DNA from: Marivita sp.
GTDB lineage: Bacteria > Pseudomonadota > Alphaproteobacteria > Rhodobacterales > Rhodobacteraceae
Reading direction: 5' to 3'
Assembly (NCBI RefSeq): GCF_020055635.1
Contig: NZ_JAIPUT010000008.1
Span: 1 to 64,000 of the forward strand
DNA length: 64,000 nucleotides
Both the position numbers and the translations under genes were made by a program. Positions 52,378-62,082 of this stretch are shown here, one piece after another. Position 1 is the stretch's first letter, and each line of letters starts with the position of its first letter. A model generated the notes under the pieces. It saw only the letters and a list, made by a program, of their open reading frames with translations, searched no databases and was not told where the DNA came from.

Positions 52378-53213
52378 GACGTGCGCTTTCTGAGCCGGGG
52401 GTTCAGCGCGTCGTTCAGCCCTTCACCGATCAGGTTCAACGCCAGCACCGTCAGCAGGATCGCGACACCGGGAATGAAGCTGAGCCACCACGCGCTGCGC
52501 AGCACGGTCCGCGCGGCCCCGATCATGTAGCCCCAGGACATCACGTTGGGATCGCCAAGCCCGAGGAAGGACAGCGAACTTTCCAGCAGGATCGCCGTCG
52601 CCACCATCAGCGAGGCCAGAACGATGATCGGGGGCAGGGCATTGGGCAGCACCTGCCGCAGGATGATGCGCAGGTTGCTTTGGCCCGACAGCGTGGCCGC
52701 CTCGACAAATTCGCGATTGCGCAGCGACAGCACTTCGCCGCGCACCAGACGCGCGACAGGGGGCCAGGAGACAATCGCGATGGCAAGGATCACGTAACTC
52801 AGCGTCGGCTGGAAGATCGCCAGCAGAACGATGGCCAGCGCAAAGCTCGGAATGGTCTGGAAGAACTCGGTGAAGCGCATCAGCGCGTCATCGACCAGAC
52901 CGCCATAGTAACCCGCAAGCGCGCCGATCGGGATGCCGATGGCCAGCGCCACGACGGTGGACACCAGCCCCACCAGCAGCGACACGCGCGCGCCGTGGAA
53001 CAGGCCCGACAGCACGTCCCGCCCCAGAGCATCGGTGCCCAGCGGCAGGCCGTCCATCTCGAACGGCGGCAGGAACGGGCGCTGCACCATCGACCACGGG
53101 CTGCGCGGAAACAGGAACGGGGCGGCGATGGCGCAGGCGATCACGATGGCGATGATGACAAGGCCAATGACGGCGCCACGGTTTTGGCGGAAACGGGACC
53201 AGAACGCCTTCAT
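52374..53213 (-). CDS. Dipeptide-type ABC transporter permease (DppC)
   Basis: 279 aa. A basic N-terminus (FWSRFRQNR) is followed by a first helix at residues 12-30, then a periplasmic loop with the DppC motif PLGTDALGRDVLSGLFHGARVSL and four or five further helices. The EAA loop reads NREFVEAATLSGQSNLRIILRQVLPNALPP. MKAFWSRF is chosen as the start because it overlaps the DppB stop by four bases; a longer frame lies inside that gene. Confidence 0.9.
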   Translation of the reverse strand: MKAFWSRFRQNRGAVIGLVIIAIVIACAIAAPFLFPRSPWSMVQRPFLPPFEMDGLPLGTDALGRDVLSGLFHGARVSLLVGLVSTVVALAIGIPIGALAGYYGGLVDDALMRFTEFFQTIPSFALAIVLLAIFQPTLSYVILAIAIVSWPPVARLVRGEVLSLRNREFVEAATLSGQSNLRIILRQVLPNALPPIIVLASLMVATAILLESSLSFLGLGDPNVMSWGYMIGAARTVLRSAWWLSFIPGVAILLTVLALNLIGEGLNDALNPRLRKRTS

Positions 53214-54181
53214 TGCGCCAACCGGATGCGGGGATCGACGATACCGTACAGGATATCGGTGATCAGGTTGAACAGAAGCACCATCGCGGCCGAGATGAAG
53301 AACACGCCAAGGATGACGTTGTAATCCCGCTGGCTGATCGCTTCGAACATCAGCCGCCCGATGCCCGGCCATGCAAAGACCGTTTCGGTCAGGACCGCGC
53401 CGCCGACGATCTGGCCCGCTTGCAAACCGGCCAGCGTGATCACCGGCAAGAGCGCGTTGCGCAGCACATGGCGGCGTTGAATGACCGAATTGCGCAGCCC
53501 CTTGGCGCGCGCCGTCTTGACGAAATCCAGCCGCGACACCTCGAGCATCGAGGCGCGGGTCATGCGCATGTAGATGGCGGTAAAGAACAGGCCCAGCGTC
53601 GTTGCGGGCAGGATCAGGTGCTTGCCGATATCCAGCACGCGGGCCAGCCCGGTATAGTCGGCCCCGATGGTCTGGTAGCCGAATCCGGGAAGCCAGCCCA
53701 GCCAGACCGAAAACAGCAGCGACGCCATCAGCGCCACCCAGAAGAGCGGCGTGGCGTAGAACAGAAGCGCGAGGCTCGAAATCAGCGTATCCCACCACGT
53801 GCCCTGCGTCTGTGCCGCCAGAACGCCAGCGGCGACACCGATCACGATGGAAATGACAAAGGCGGTCGCAGTCAGCAAGAGCGTTGCGGGAAGGCGGTCC
53901 CAGATCAGCTCGGCCACCGGCATCTGCTGGCGGTAGGAAAAGCCCAGGTCAAGCTGAACGGCGCCCTTCATGTAATTCCACAATTGCACCGTGAACGGCT
54001 GGTCCAGCCCGAACCGTTCGCGCAGATCCTGCAGGAATTTCTCGTCCGCCGCACCGGCTTCGCCCGCCATCACCGCTGCCGGATCGCCGGGGGCGGCATG
54101 GATCAGAACGAAGTTCAGCACGAGGATCGCCAGCAATATGAAAACGGCCTTCACAAGCCGCGCCGCGATGAAGCCAAGCAC
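53210..54181 (-). CDS. Dipeptide-type ABC transporter permease (DppB)
   Basis: 323 aa with six membrane segments. N-terminal helix MLGFIAARLVKAVFILLAILVLNFVLIHAAPGDP is typical of the DppB/OppB group. The EAA loop reads SRLDFVKTARAKGLRNSVIQRRHVLRNAL. It follows the binding-protein gene by about 80 bases and overlaps the DppC gene. It forms the channel with DppC. Confidence 0.92.
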   Translation of the reverse strand: MLGFIAARLVKAVFILLAILVLNFVLIHAAPGDPAAVMAGEAGAADEKFLQDLRERFGLDQPFTVQLWNYMKGAVQLDLGFSYRQQMPVAELIWDRLPATLLLTATAFVISIVIGVAAGVLAAQTQGTWWDTLISSLALLFYATPLFWVALMASLLFSVWLGWLPGFGYQTIGADYTGLARVLDIGKHLILPATTLGLFFTAIYMRMTRASMLEVSRLDFVKTARAKGLRNSVIQRRHVLRNALLPVITLAGLQAGQIVGGAVLTETVFAWPGIGRLMFEAISQRDYNVILGVFFISAAMVLLFNLITDILYGIVDPRIRLAQ

Positions 54182-54261
54182 AATGGAGTCCCTTGGTTAA
54201 ATCGGTCAATGCCACCGCCGCGCCACATCTCTGGGCGCGGCGGTGCAAGGATCAGCCTTGA

Positions 54262-55821
54262 TTACTCGCGGTCAAGCCACGCATCGCGCATACCGTCATT
54301 GACGCCGATGGCGGTGCTGACCGGGTTCTTCAGATCGCAGCGATAGATCGTCGGGAACTGAAGCTCGAGCATCCAGGCCACCGGCACGTCATCGACGACG
54401 ATGTTCTGCACCTCGGTGTACAACTCCTGACGCGCAGCGTCGTCTGGCTGGATTGCGGCTTCGGCAAACAGGCGGTCGGCCTCTTCGTTGACATAGCCCG
54501 ACACGTTGTTCCACGGGCTGCCTTTGGCAATGTTGGACGAGATATAGCTTCGCGCCACACCCAAAGCCGGGTCGCCGTACTGGTAGAGATAGGTGAAGGC
54601 GAGATCGAAATCCCAATCGCCGGTCTTCTGGTTCCAGCCCGCCACGTCCGTTGCCACCAACTCGGATTCGATACCGACCTCCGACAGGTTCTGCCGGACC
54701 GCTTCGGCCCAACGCTGCCAGGTTTCGCCGTAGGGCAGGGGCAGGATTTGCAGCGTTTCGCCACCGTAATCCGAGGCTGCGAGGTACTCTTTGGCCTTTT
54801 CCGGGTCATAGGAAATGTCCGGCGTGTCCGGCTCGTGGAAGCGCGTGACCGACGAGACCGGGCCCTTGGCGACGGTGCCGTTGCCGTTCCACAGCGCATC
54901 GCGTGCGAACTCGCGATCCATCGCGTGCATCACCGCCTTGCGCAGGTTCTTGTCGGTCATCGGACCTTCATGCATGTTCATCCACATCCAGGAATGCGGA
55001 CCGAAGAATTCCCAGCCGTCATTGGTGAAGCAGACATTGTCCATCGCCGTCAGGCGCGGAATGTCGAAGTTCTCGACCGACCCGCCGGGAAGCAGATCGA
55101 CCTGACCGGTCTCGAACGCAACCGATCGCGATGCGGCGTCCGGGATCACCTGGTAATAGATTTCATCCAGGTAGGGCTTGCCCTCCATGTAGTAATCTTC
55201 GTTCTTCACCAGATGGATATACGAACCGCGCTCCCATTCGTTGAACTTGAAGGGGCCGGTGCCGATGGGCGTGTTGTTCGCCGGGTTGTTGGCGTAATCG
55301 GTGCCTTCGTAGATATGCTTGGGGATCATCGGCATGGTCCCTGCCTCGAAGATGCCAAGGAACGGGCCGAAGGGCTGTTTCAGGGTAAAGACAACCGTCT
55401 TGTCGTCGGGTGCTTCGATGCTCTCGACATGCACGAGGCTTGCGCGCAGGCGGGCATGGGTCTCGCGCAGGAACTCATCGACCGAGAACACCACGTCTTC
55501 CGAGGTAAACGGCTCGCCGTCATGCCAGACCACGTCATCCTGAAGCGTGAACGTATAGGTCAAGCCGTCTTCCGACTTGGTCCATTCCTTCGCCAGCGAC
55601 GGCATCGGATCGAGGTTCTTGTCGTAACGCAGCAGGCTTTCATAGATCTGCCCCGCCACCATCTGCGTCGGGCCGTTCTGGATCAGGCCCAGCATCAGGC
55701 CCGGCGGTTCCGGCTGGATCACCGCGTTCAGCGTGCCGCCCGATTTCGGGGTCTCCTGTGCTGCAAGCGAGGACGCGATGGCAATGGCCGCGGCGGTCGT
55801 CAGGTATTGAAATGTCTTCAT
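54262..55821 (-). CDS. Peptide/amine-family ABC periplasmic binding protein (family 5)
   Basis: 519 aa. A signal peptide (MKTFQYLTTAAAIAIASSLAAQ) precedes the family 5 core: GGTLNAVIQPEPPGLML, IYESLLRYDKNLDPMPSLAKEWTKS, YTFTLQDDVVWHDGEPFTSEDVVFS, and PIGTGPFKFNEWERG. Ligands of this family range from peptides to acetylated sugars and amines. It is upstream of the permeases on the same strand. The deacetylase in the operon hints at N-acetylated amines as ligand; that is inference. Confidence 0.9.
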   Translation of the reverse strand: MKTFQYLTTAAAIAIASSLAAQETPKSGGTLNAVIQPEPPGLMLGLIQNGPTQMVAGQIYESLLRYDKNLDPMPSLAKEWTKSEDGLTYTFTLQDDVVWHDGEPFTSEDVVFSVDEFLRETHARLRASLVHVESIEAPDDKTVVFTLKQPFGPFLGIFEAGTMPMIPKHIYEGTDYANNPANNTPIGTGPFKFNEWERGSYIHLVKNEDYYMEGKPYLDEIYYQVIPDAASRSVAFETGQVDLLPGGSVENFDIPRLTAMDNVCFTNDGWEFFGPHSWMWMNMHEGPMTDKNLRKAVMHAMDREFARDALWNGNGTVAKGPVSSVTRFHEPDTPDISYDPEKAKEYLAASDYGGETLQILPLPYGETWQRWAEAVRQNLSEVGIESELVATDVAGWNQKTGDWDFDLAFTYLYQYGDPALGVARSYISSNIAKGSPWNNVSGYVNEEADRLFAEAAIQPDDAARQELYTEVQNIVVDDVPVAWMLELQFPTIYRCDLKNPVSTAIGVNDGMRDAWLDRE

Positions 55822-55863
55822 GTGTGGTCTCCCTGTTGATGGAGGTGAAACACCCGGCCCGGC

Positions 55864-56628
55864 TTATTGTGACAGGTCCGGATAATGCTTGAGCGCAAGG
55901 CGCAGATACGCCTCCCACTCGGGGTCTTTCCTGTCCGGGTTGCCCCGGTCCTTTGTCATGGATTCGTATTGCTGCGCCGTGAATTCGGCAAGGTCTTCGG
56001 ACACCCGGTTCAGATCGGCCCCGGATGACAACAGCGCCAGCTGCGCCTTGCAGGTCCGTTCGAGGTTGTACATCAGCGCGAACGCCTCGCCCACGGTGCC
56101 GCCGCAGGTCAAAAGCCCGTGGTTGCGCAGGATCATCGCCTTGGCATCACCCAGATCGGCCACCAGCCGTTCGCGTTCCGCCAGATCAAGCGCGATGCCT
56201 TCATAGTCGTGAACCGCCACGCGGTTGTAGAACTGCAAGGACCATTGGTTGAGCGGCAGGATGCCATCCTTCATCGACGAAATCGCGACCCCGGCCACGG
56301 TATGCGTGTGCAGGACACAGCTCATTTCGGGCCGGGCGGCATGGACCGCGCTGTGAATGGTGAACCCGGCGGCATTGATGCCCGCGCCATATTCATCGCG
56401 GATGATGTTGCCATCCAGATCGACCGTCACGAGGTTCGACGCGGTCACTTCGTCAAAGCGCAACCCGAACGGATTGATCAGGAACCCGTGCTCTGCCTCT
56501 TCTTTGGGCGCTCGGGCGGAAATATGGGTGAAGATGCTGTCATCCAGCCCGAAATGCGCCACAAGACGATAGGCGGCAGCCAGGTGAAGCCGCTCCGTGG
56601 GCACGCTGTCGATTGAATCATGCTTCAT
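55864..56628 (-). CDS. Class II aldolase/adducin-family protein
   Basis: 254 aa. Zn-aldolase fold with two His of the metal site in CVLHTHTVAGVAI (about residues 102-114) and a third in LRNHGLLTCGGTVGEA (about 166-181). The catalytic Glu of fuculose-type aldolases corresponds to the acidic stretch around EEAEHGF. The segment EAFALMYNLERTCKAQLALLS is typical of the family. Members outside sugar metabolism cleave 2-oxo-acid aldols or decarboxylate. It is encoded just upstream of the binding-protein gene, probably as first gene of the operon. Confidence 0.87.
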   Translation of the reverse strand: MKHDSIDSVPTERLHLAAAYRLVAHFGLDDSIFTHISARAPKEEAEHGFLINPFGLRFDEVTASNLVTVDLDGNIIRDEYGAGINAAGFTIHSAVHAARPEMSCVLHTHTVAGVAISSMKDGILPLNQWSLQFYNRVAVHDYEGIALDLAERERLVADLGDAKAMILRNHGLLTCGGTVGEAFALMYNLERTCKAQLALLSSGADLNRVSEDLAEFTAQQYESMTKDRGNPDRKDPEWEAYLRLALKHYPDLSQ

Positions 56629-56798
56629 GTGCGGACATCTCCAACAGGTCGGATCGGCGTGGCAGGTCTTGAAAACACGTCATTTTCCAAGCCGCCCGGC
56701 AAGGCCGCGCAGGGCGGTTTGCGCTCGGGTCGGATCAGCGTAACAAGCACTTGCGCGCCTGAAAAATAGCCTGAAGCTATGTCTTGTAGTGTTTTGGG

Positions 56799-57758
56799 TT
56801 ATGTCTCTTGCGGCGTCAGGCTTGCCAGCACCTCGTCCGCGATGTCGAGAAACGTTTGCTCGGAGGGGGTGAAATGCCGGGCCGGATCGGCCACGAAATA
56901 GAGATCGGCGCGCAGATCGGGGCCGGGCAGGTCAAGCTGCCACAGGGTCTCGTCGCGCATTTCGCGGGCCACCGCGTGGATCGGCAGGACCCCGATGCCC
57001 AGCCCCGCGGTGATCATTCGGCAGACCTCGGCGAAATCGCCGCTGGTGCCGCTGATGTTGCGGCCCAGCCCGGTGCTGTCGCGCAGCGCGATCATCGGTT
57101 CCGGCGCGCGGCCCTCGGCATCACAGGAAAACGAGATGAACGGCATGTCGCGCAATTCGGCCAATGTCACGTCGCTGCGGCCAAACAGCGGATGCTCGGC
57201 GCCGCAGAAGACGCCGTAGCGCGCCCGCAGCAGCAGGTGACAGGCCAGCCGCGACAACGGCCGCTGCATCAGGCACACGCCGAAGGGCACACTCCCCGAG
57301 GCGACATTGTGCAGGATCGTGTGGCTTGACGCGATCTGGAGGTCCAGCACCACGGACGGGTGCCGCTGATGCATCAGGCGCAGGATCTCGTCGAAGAGGT
57401 CGCTGCGTGCGCCGGTCACCACCTGCACCTTCACCGTGCCGACAAGGCCCGAATGCAGCGCACTGAGCTTTTCTTCGGCGCGCAACGACGCCTCGAACAT
57501 CTTTTCCACTTCGGAAAACAGAACCTGCCCGGCGGCGGTCAGTTCAAACTCGCGCTGTCCGCGCTGCACCAAGGTCTGTCCCAGCGATTTCTCCAACCGT
57601 TGCAGGGATGCGCTGACCGACGGTTGCGTCACGCCCTGCGCCTTGGCCGCGCGGGTCACACCGCCTTGCGACGCGACGTGGTAAAAACTGCGCAACAGGC
57701 CCCAGTTGTCGCATCTGCCCGTGGCATCAAGGTCAGGTGGCAGCGCTTTGTTCATCAC
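56799..57758 (-). CDS. LysR-family transcriptional regulator
   Basis: 319 aa. The winged helix is at residues 18-78 (NWGLLRSFYHVASQGGVTRAAKAQGVTQPSVSASLQRLEKSLGQ), followed by a linker and a LysR substrate-binding domain from about 105. It has an N-terminal extension of about 18 residues compared with usual LysR proteins. It overlaps the GntR gene by four bases, so the two regulators are translated together. It lies upstream of the aldolase/ABC operon on the same strand and probably controls it. Confidence 0.88.
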   Translation of the reverse strand: MMNKALPPDLDATGRCDNWGLLRSFYHVASQGGVTRAAKAQGVTQPSVSASLQRLEKSLGQTLVQRGQREFELTAAGQVLFSEVEKMFEASLRAEEKLSALHSGLVGTVKVQVVTGARSDLFDEILRLMHQRHPSVVLDLQIASSHTILHNVASGSVPFGVCLMQRPLSRLACHLLLRARYGVFCGAEHPLFGRSDVTLAELRDMPFISFSCDAEGRAPEPMIALRDSTGLGRNISGTSGDFAEVCRMITAGLGIGVLPIHAVAREMRDETLWQLDLPGPDLRADLYFVADPARHFTPSEQTFLDIADEVLASLTPQET

Positions 57759-58492
57759 GCCGCCTCTTCGGTGACCAGCCGTTTGCGCAACTCCGCGATC
57801 TGCGCCAGCATCATCGGCCTGGCCGACACGAGATCCGCCTCGATGGCGCGCCGGGCAGCAGGGCCGTCGCGCCGGGTCATCGCGTCAAGCAGGGCATAAT
57901 GCTGGATGTTCAGCCCGGTGGGCTCGGTGTCATAGTAACAGGCCACCAATGGCCCCATCTGAAGCCACAACCCCTTGAGGATCTTCTGGAGCACCGGCAT
58001 CCCCGCCAAGTCGCTCAGGGCAAGGTGAAATTCCTGGTTGCCCTCGGTCGCATCGGCCCAGCGGCGTTTCTCGATCGCCCGGTCATTGCGGTCCAGCAGC
58101 CTCCGCAGATCGCGGATCTGCGCTTCGGTCGCATGCTCCGCCGCGCGCTCGGCGGCAAGCCCTTCCAGGGACAACCGGATTTCGAGGATCTCGAGATAGG
58201 TCGCCTCGGACATCACGGGCACGCGCACATGTTTCGGCGACCGCTGTTCCAGCACGTTTTCCTGCGTCAGCTGCTTGACCGCGTCGCGCACCGGTGTCGT
58301 GCTGACCCCAAGCTGATCGGCCAGCCCGCGGATCGTCAGCCGGTCGTTCGGGCGCATCTGCCCGGTCAGCAGCGCCTTGGCGATCCGGTCATAAACCTGC
58401 TCGCCCAGGGGGGCCCGTCCGATGATCTGCATGTCGCGCAATGCCTCCGTGCTGGGCGGTTTGATGTATGATGCATCAAATTCTCTTGCCAC
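57755..58492 (-). CDS. GntR-family (FCD-type) transcriptional regulator
   Basis: 245 aa with a GTG start at 58492. An ATG at 58432 (MQIIGRAPLGEQVYDRIAK) would give 225 aa, nearer the usual GntR length. The winged helix covers PLGEQVYDRIAKALLTGQMRPNDRLTIRGLADQLGVSTTPVRDAVKQL. The FCD sensing domain follows (LEILEIRLSLEGLAAERAA, FHLALSDLAG). It is divergent from the aminotransferase gene. A dyad at 58460-58480 would lie in the promoter if the shorter start is used. Confidence 0.87.
   Translation of the reverse strand: MAREFDASYIKPPSTEALRDMQIIGRAPLGEQVYDRIAKALLTGQMRPNDRLTIRGLADQLGVSTTPVRDAVKQLTQENVLEQRSPKHVRVPVMSEATYLEILEIRLSLEGLAAERAAEHATEAQIRDLRRLLDRNDRAIEKRRWADATEGNQEFHLALSDLAGMPVLQKILKGLWLQMGPLVACYYDTEPTGLNIQHYALLDAMTRRDGPAARRAIEADLVSARPMMLAQIAELRKRLVTEEAA
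58460..58480. promoter_or_regulatory. Dyad TTTGATG-N7-CATCAAA, candidate GntR operator
   Basis: A perfect seven-base inverted repeat with a seven-base spacer lies 75-95 bases before the aminotransferase start and at the 5' end of the divergent GntR gene. The inner TGATGCATCA is itself a ten-base palindrome. The position suits control of both divergent genes. Confidence 0.55.
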
Positions 58493-58554
58493 GCCACCCC
58501 CTGACCCGTTAGCAGTGAGCGCAGATTCACCGACATTTGCGAAAGAGCTGCCCC

Positions 58555-59922
58555 ATGGACATGCGCCCGAACTCAGACGAAGCCCGCGACATCGCCTATC
58601 ACTTCCACGGCTACACCAACGCCCGCGTGCACGAACAGAACGGCCCGCTGATCATGGATCGGGGCGAGGGCGTGCATGTCTTCGACAACCAGGGCAACAA
58701 GTATATCGAAGGCATGTCCGGCCTCTGGAGCGTGGCTGTCGGCTTCAACGAACAGCGCCTGATCGACGCCGCGACCCGGCAGATGAGCAAGCTGCCTTAT
58801 TACCACAATTTCGCCCACCGCTCGCACGGCCCGGCGATCGATCTGGCGGAAAAGCTGGTCGGCATGGCGCCGGTCCCGATGAGCAAGGTGTTCTTCACCA
58901 ATTCCGGGTCCGAGGCGAATGACACGATCCTCAAGATGCTCTGGTATCGCTCGAACAGCCTTGGCAAGCCGGAAAAGAAAAAGGTCATCTCGCGCATCCG
59001 CGGTTATCATGGCGTGACCATCGCGTCCGCGTCGATGACCGGGCTGCCCTACAACCACAAATCCTTCGACCTGCCGCTTGACGGCATCCTGCACACCACC
59101 TGCCCGCATTACTGGCGCGAGGGCCAGGAGGGCGAGAGCGAAGAGCAGTTCGCCACCCGCTGTGCCGAGGATCTGGACGCGATGATCCAGGCCGAAGGGC
59201 CCGACACCATCGCCGCCTTCATCGCCGAACCGGTGATGGGCGCGGGCGGTGTCGTCGTGCCGCCCGCAACCTATTGGGAGAAGATCCAGAAGGTGCTGGG
59301 CAAGTACGAGATCCTGCTGATCGCCGACGAGGTCATCTGCGGCTTTGGCCGCACCGGCAACATGTTTGGCTGTGACACCTACCAGATCAAACCCGACATC
59401 ATGACCATGTCGAAACAGATCACCTCGTCCTACTTCCCGTTTTCGGCCTTCATGATGACCGAAGAGGTCTATGCGCCCATCGCCGACGAATCCGGGCGCA
59501 TCGGCGTGCTGGGTCACGGCTATACCGGCGGCGCGCATCCGGTGGGCGCGGCGGTGGCGCTGGAAAATCTCAAGATCATCGAGGAGCGCGATCTGGTGGC
59601 CAATGCCGCCGAACGCGGGGCCGAATTGCAGACGGGATTGCGAAAATTTGTCGATCACCCGATGGTCGGCGAAGCACGCGGCGTCGGCCTGATCGCGGCG
59701 CTGGAAATCGTCGCCCCCGAAGGCCGCGCCGAAGACTTCGCCCCCGGCAAGCTGGGTGCGGGTCTCAACGCGCATTTCCTGAAAAACGGCCTGATCTCGC
59801 GCAACATGATGGACGCGATGGCCTTCTGCCCGCCCATGATCATCAAGGCTTCGCAGGTCGCCGAGATCCTGTCTGCGGTCGAACAGAGCCTCGACGGATT
59901 CTCGGCAGAACTGGCCGCCTGA
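58555..59922 (+). CDS. Class III aminotransferase (omega-amino acid/amine:pyruvate type)
   Basis: 455 aa PLP enzyme. The PLP lysine is K287 in TMSKQITSSYFPFSAF; LLIADEVICGFGRTG carries the Asp (D258) that binds the pyridine nitrogen; TNSGSEANDTILKMLWY is the phosphate-binding region. Features such as GMSGLWSVAVGFN and LPYYHNFAHRSH are shared with putrescine-, taurine- and beta-alanine-pyruvate aminotransferases. The ATG at 58555 is chosen; an in-frame TTG is 18 bases upstream. With the deacetylase and importer nearby, an omega-amine substrate such as putrescine is plausible but unproven. Confidence 0.88.
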   Translation: MDMRPNSDEARDIAYHFHGYTNARVHEQNGPLIMDRGEGVHVFDNQGNKYIEGMSGLWSVAVGFNEQRLIDAATRQMSKLPYYHNFAHRSHGPAIDLAEKLVGMAPVPMSKVFFTNSGSEANDTILKMLWYRSNSLGKPEKKKVISRIRGYHGVTIASASMTGLPYNHKSFDLPLDGILHTTCPHYWREGQEGESEEQFATRCAEDLDAMIQAEGPDTIAAFIAEPVMGAGGVVVPPATYWEKIQKVLGKYEILLIADEVICGFGRTGNMFGCDTYQIKPDIMTMSKQITSSYFPFSAFMMTEEVYAPIADESGRIGVLGHGYTGGAHPVGAAVALENLKIIEERDLVANAAERGAELQTGLRKFVDHPMVGEARGVGLIAALEIVAPEGRAEDFAPGKLGAGLNAHFLKNGLISRNMMDAMAFCPPMIIKASQVAEILSAVEQSLDGFSAELAA

Positions 59923-60080
59923 TCCGCTCGGCACAGGCGCGCCGGGCAACAAACCCGGCGCGTCACCCTGCGTCATTCCAGCGTGCGCCATGCAATTATG
60001 CGTTGACTCGCGCGCGGTCCCGACCGTTCCTGTACGTCAAGGAAGATGCGCGGTGAAAACCGCTCAAGGGGAGGGACAAG

Positions 60081-62036
60081 ATGACATTCACCAGACTCGC
60101 ATTGGCGAGCACGATGCTCACCGGACTGGCCGCGACCGCGACCGCCGAAGAACTGCGCTTTGACGATCTGTACATCATCGGCGACTCGCTCAGCGATGCG
60201 GGCACCTATTCGCAGTCGATCATCGCCGCCGGCATGGGCGCTCTGCCGGTCATCAACTACAAGTTCCTGACCAACGCACCGGACGGATCGTCGCTCACCT
60301 ATGGTGAGGTGCTGGGGCAATCGCTGGGCCTGGACCTGGGCCCGAATGTCTATTCCGCCGTTCCGCTGGCCGGGCAGGACGCGGTGCAACTGGGCGGCAC
60401 GATCTATGCCGAGGGCGGCTCCCGCGTGACCGATCCGACCGGCATCGGCTTCAATCCCGCCCAGGGTGTCACGACCCGGCCGCTCTCCGAACAGGTGGAC
60501 CGGCTGCTCGCGGATCGCCCGTCGTTCGGAGACAACGACCTGGTGATCCTCTGGGGGGGTGCAAACGATGTCTTCGCCCAGGCCGGGGCTGTCGACAATG
60601 GCCTGATCGGGCCACAGGACGCGGCGGCCAACATGGCGCAGGCCGCCACCGAACTGGTGGGGCTGGTCGACCGTGTCAAGGCGGCGGGGGCCGAGTCGGT
60701 GATCGTCGTCACCATCCCCGATATCGGCGAGACGCCGTTCGGCCTGTCGCTGGGGCCGCAGGGTGCCGCGTTTCAGACAAGCCTCGCGGACACGTTCAAC
60801 GCCACGTTGCTGGCCTCCATCGGCGACAAGGCGGTGGTTGTCGACGCGGGCAAACTGCTGACCGCGGTGCAGAACGACCCGGTCCGCTATGGCTTTACCG
60901 CGCCCAATGCCGCCACCGTCCCGGCCTGTCCCGGCAGCGCCATCAGCTGTGTGCAGGGGATCAACGCCAGCCCCGACAGCGAGGACCGCGTGTTTGCCGA
61001 CGGGGTGCACCCGACCACATCCGCACATCAGATCTTCGGTCAGGCGGCTTTTGCCGGGCTTCAGGCCGCCACCCAGACCGGCGCGATCTCGGTAGCGACC
61101 ATGACCGCGCTGCGTCAGCACGGGCTGTCGATCGAGAACCGGATGAACCCGACCGTGCTGCTTACCACCGATGAAAACGGAAATACCCGGCGCCGCGAGG
61201 TCGGCGAGGTCGATGTCTATGCGAGCCTTGACGTGGGCCGGTTCGAAGGCGACGCCCAGCAGGTGACACCGGGGCTCGAGGGCAATACCAAGGTGCTCAA
61301 GGCCGGTGCGGACGTAGCCGTTGCCCCGAATGCAACGATCGGCGCCGGGATCAGCCTCGACTACGGCGAGGTCGAATTCGACAATGACGCGGGAAGCTTT
61401 GACACCGACCTGATGATCGGCGTCGTCTTCGGCCAGATCGCCTTGTCACCCAAATACTATGTGAACGCGGCCTTCGGCGGCGGCCGCATCAATGTCGACG
61501 ACATCACCCGCAGTTTCACACTCGGTCCGGCGACCGAACGCTACACCGCCGACACCGAGGGCGACTACCGCTTTGCCCGGATCGGCGGCGGGGCGCTTTA
61601 TGCGCTGAACGACCAGGTGCGGCTCAACCCGTTTGCGCATTACACGTGGGAAAAGGTGTCGATCGACGGGTTCACCGAATCCGATGGCGCGGCCAGCCTG
61701 TCCTTCGGCGACACCGAGTACGAATCCAGCCGGATCACCGCCGGCCTGTCGGCGATCTTTGCCCCCGCCAACATGGATGGCTGGGCCTTCAACCTGCGCG
61801 GTTCGATCGAGCATGATTTCAACGACGACCCTCTCGAGGTGTCGCTTGGGCCCAATGCGGACACGCTTGGCAACGTCTCGGCACCGCGCCCGGATCAGAC
61901 CTGGGGGTATGTCTCGGGGTCGGTGATCCGGGATTTCGGCTCTGGCGCCTATCTGAGCCTGACCGGATCAAGCTCTGTCGGGCTGGACGGATCACGCGGC
62001 TTCACGGGGGCCGTGACCTACAAGATGACGTTCTGA
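60081..62036 (+). CDS. GDSL-family esterase autotransporter
   Basis: 651 aa outer-membrane esterase. The signal peptide is MTFTRLALASTMLTGLAATATA. The SGNH/GDSL domain (residues 25-345) has block I IIGDSLSDAG with Ser36 nucleophile, ILWGGANDVF (block III Asn) and VFADGVHPTTSAHQI (Asp-His). From about residue 375 the autotransporter beta-barrel begins (EVDVYASLDVGRFEGDA) and ends in an Phe-terminated strand (VTYKMTF), as required for outer-membrane insertion. GGGAGG-type Shine-Dalgarno precedes the ATG. It is comparable to EstA-type proteins of Pseudomonas. It stands alone, ended by a bidirectional terminator. Confidence 0.9.
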   Translation: MTFTRLALASTMLTGLAATATAEELRFDDLYIIGDSLSDAGTYSQSIIAAGMGALPVINYKFLTNAPDGSSLTYGEVLGQSLGLDLGPNVYSAVPLAGQDAVQLGGTIYAEGGSRVTDPTGIGFNPAQGVTTRPLSEQVDRLLADRPSFGDNDLVILWGGANDVFAQAGAVDNGLIGPQDAAANMAQAATELVGLVDRVKAAGAESVIVVTIPDIGETPFGLSLGPQGAAFQTSLADTFNATLLASIGDKAVVVDAGKLLTAVQNDPVRYGFTAPNAATVPACPGSAISCVQGINASPDSEDRVFADGVHPTTSAHQIFGQAAFAGLQAATQTGAISVATMTALRQHGLSIENRMNPTVLLTTDENGNTRRREVGEVDVYASLDVGRFEGDAQQVTPGLEGNTKVLKAGADVAVAPNATIGAGISLDYGEVEFDNDAGSFDTDLMIGVVFGQIALSPKYYVNAAFGGGRINVDDITRSFTLGPATERYTADTEGDYRFARIGGGALYALNDQVRLNPFAHYTWEKVSIDGFTESDGAASLSFGDTEYESSRITAGLSAIFAPANMDGWAFNLRGSIEHDFNDDPLEVSLGPNADTLGNVSAPRPDQTWGYVSGSVIRDFGSGAYLSLTGSSSVGLDGSRGFTGAVTYKMTF

Positions 62037-62082
62037 GCCCGGCGCGGCAAAGCGCGGGCAATTGTTACAGTATTGAAACAAA

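Noticed and set aside
58573-59991. 472-codon frame antisense to the aminotransferase
   Set aside because: Antisense shadow of a well-supported PLP enzyme with all catalytic residues.
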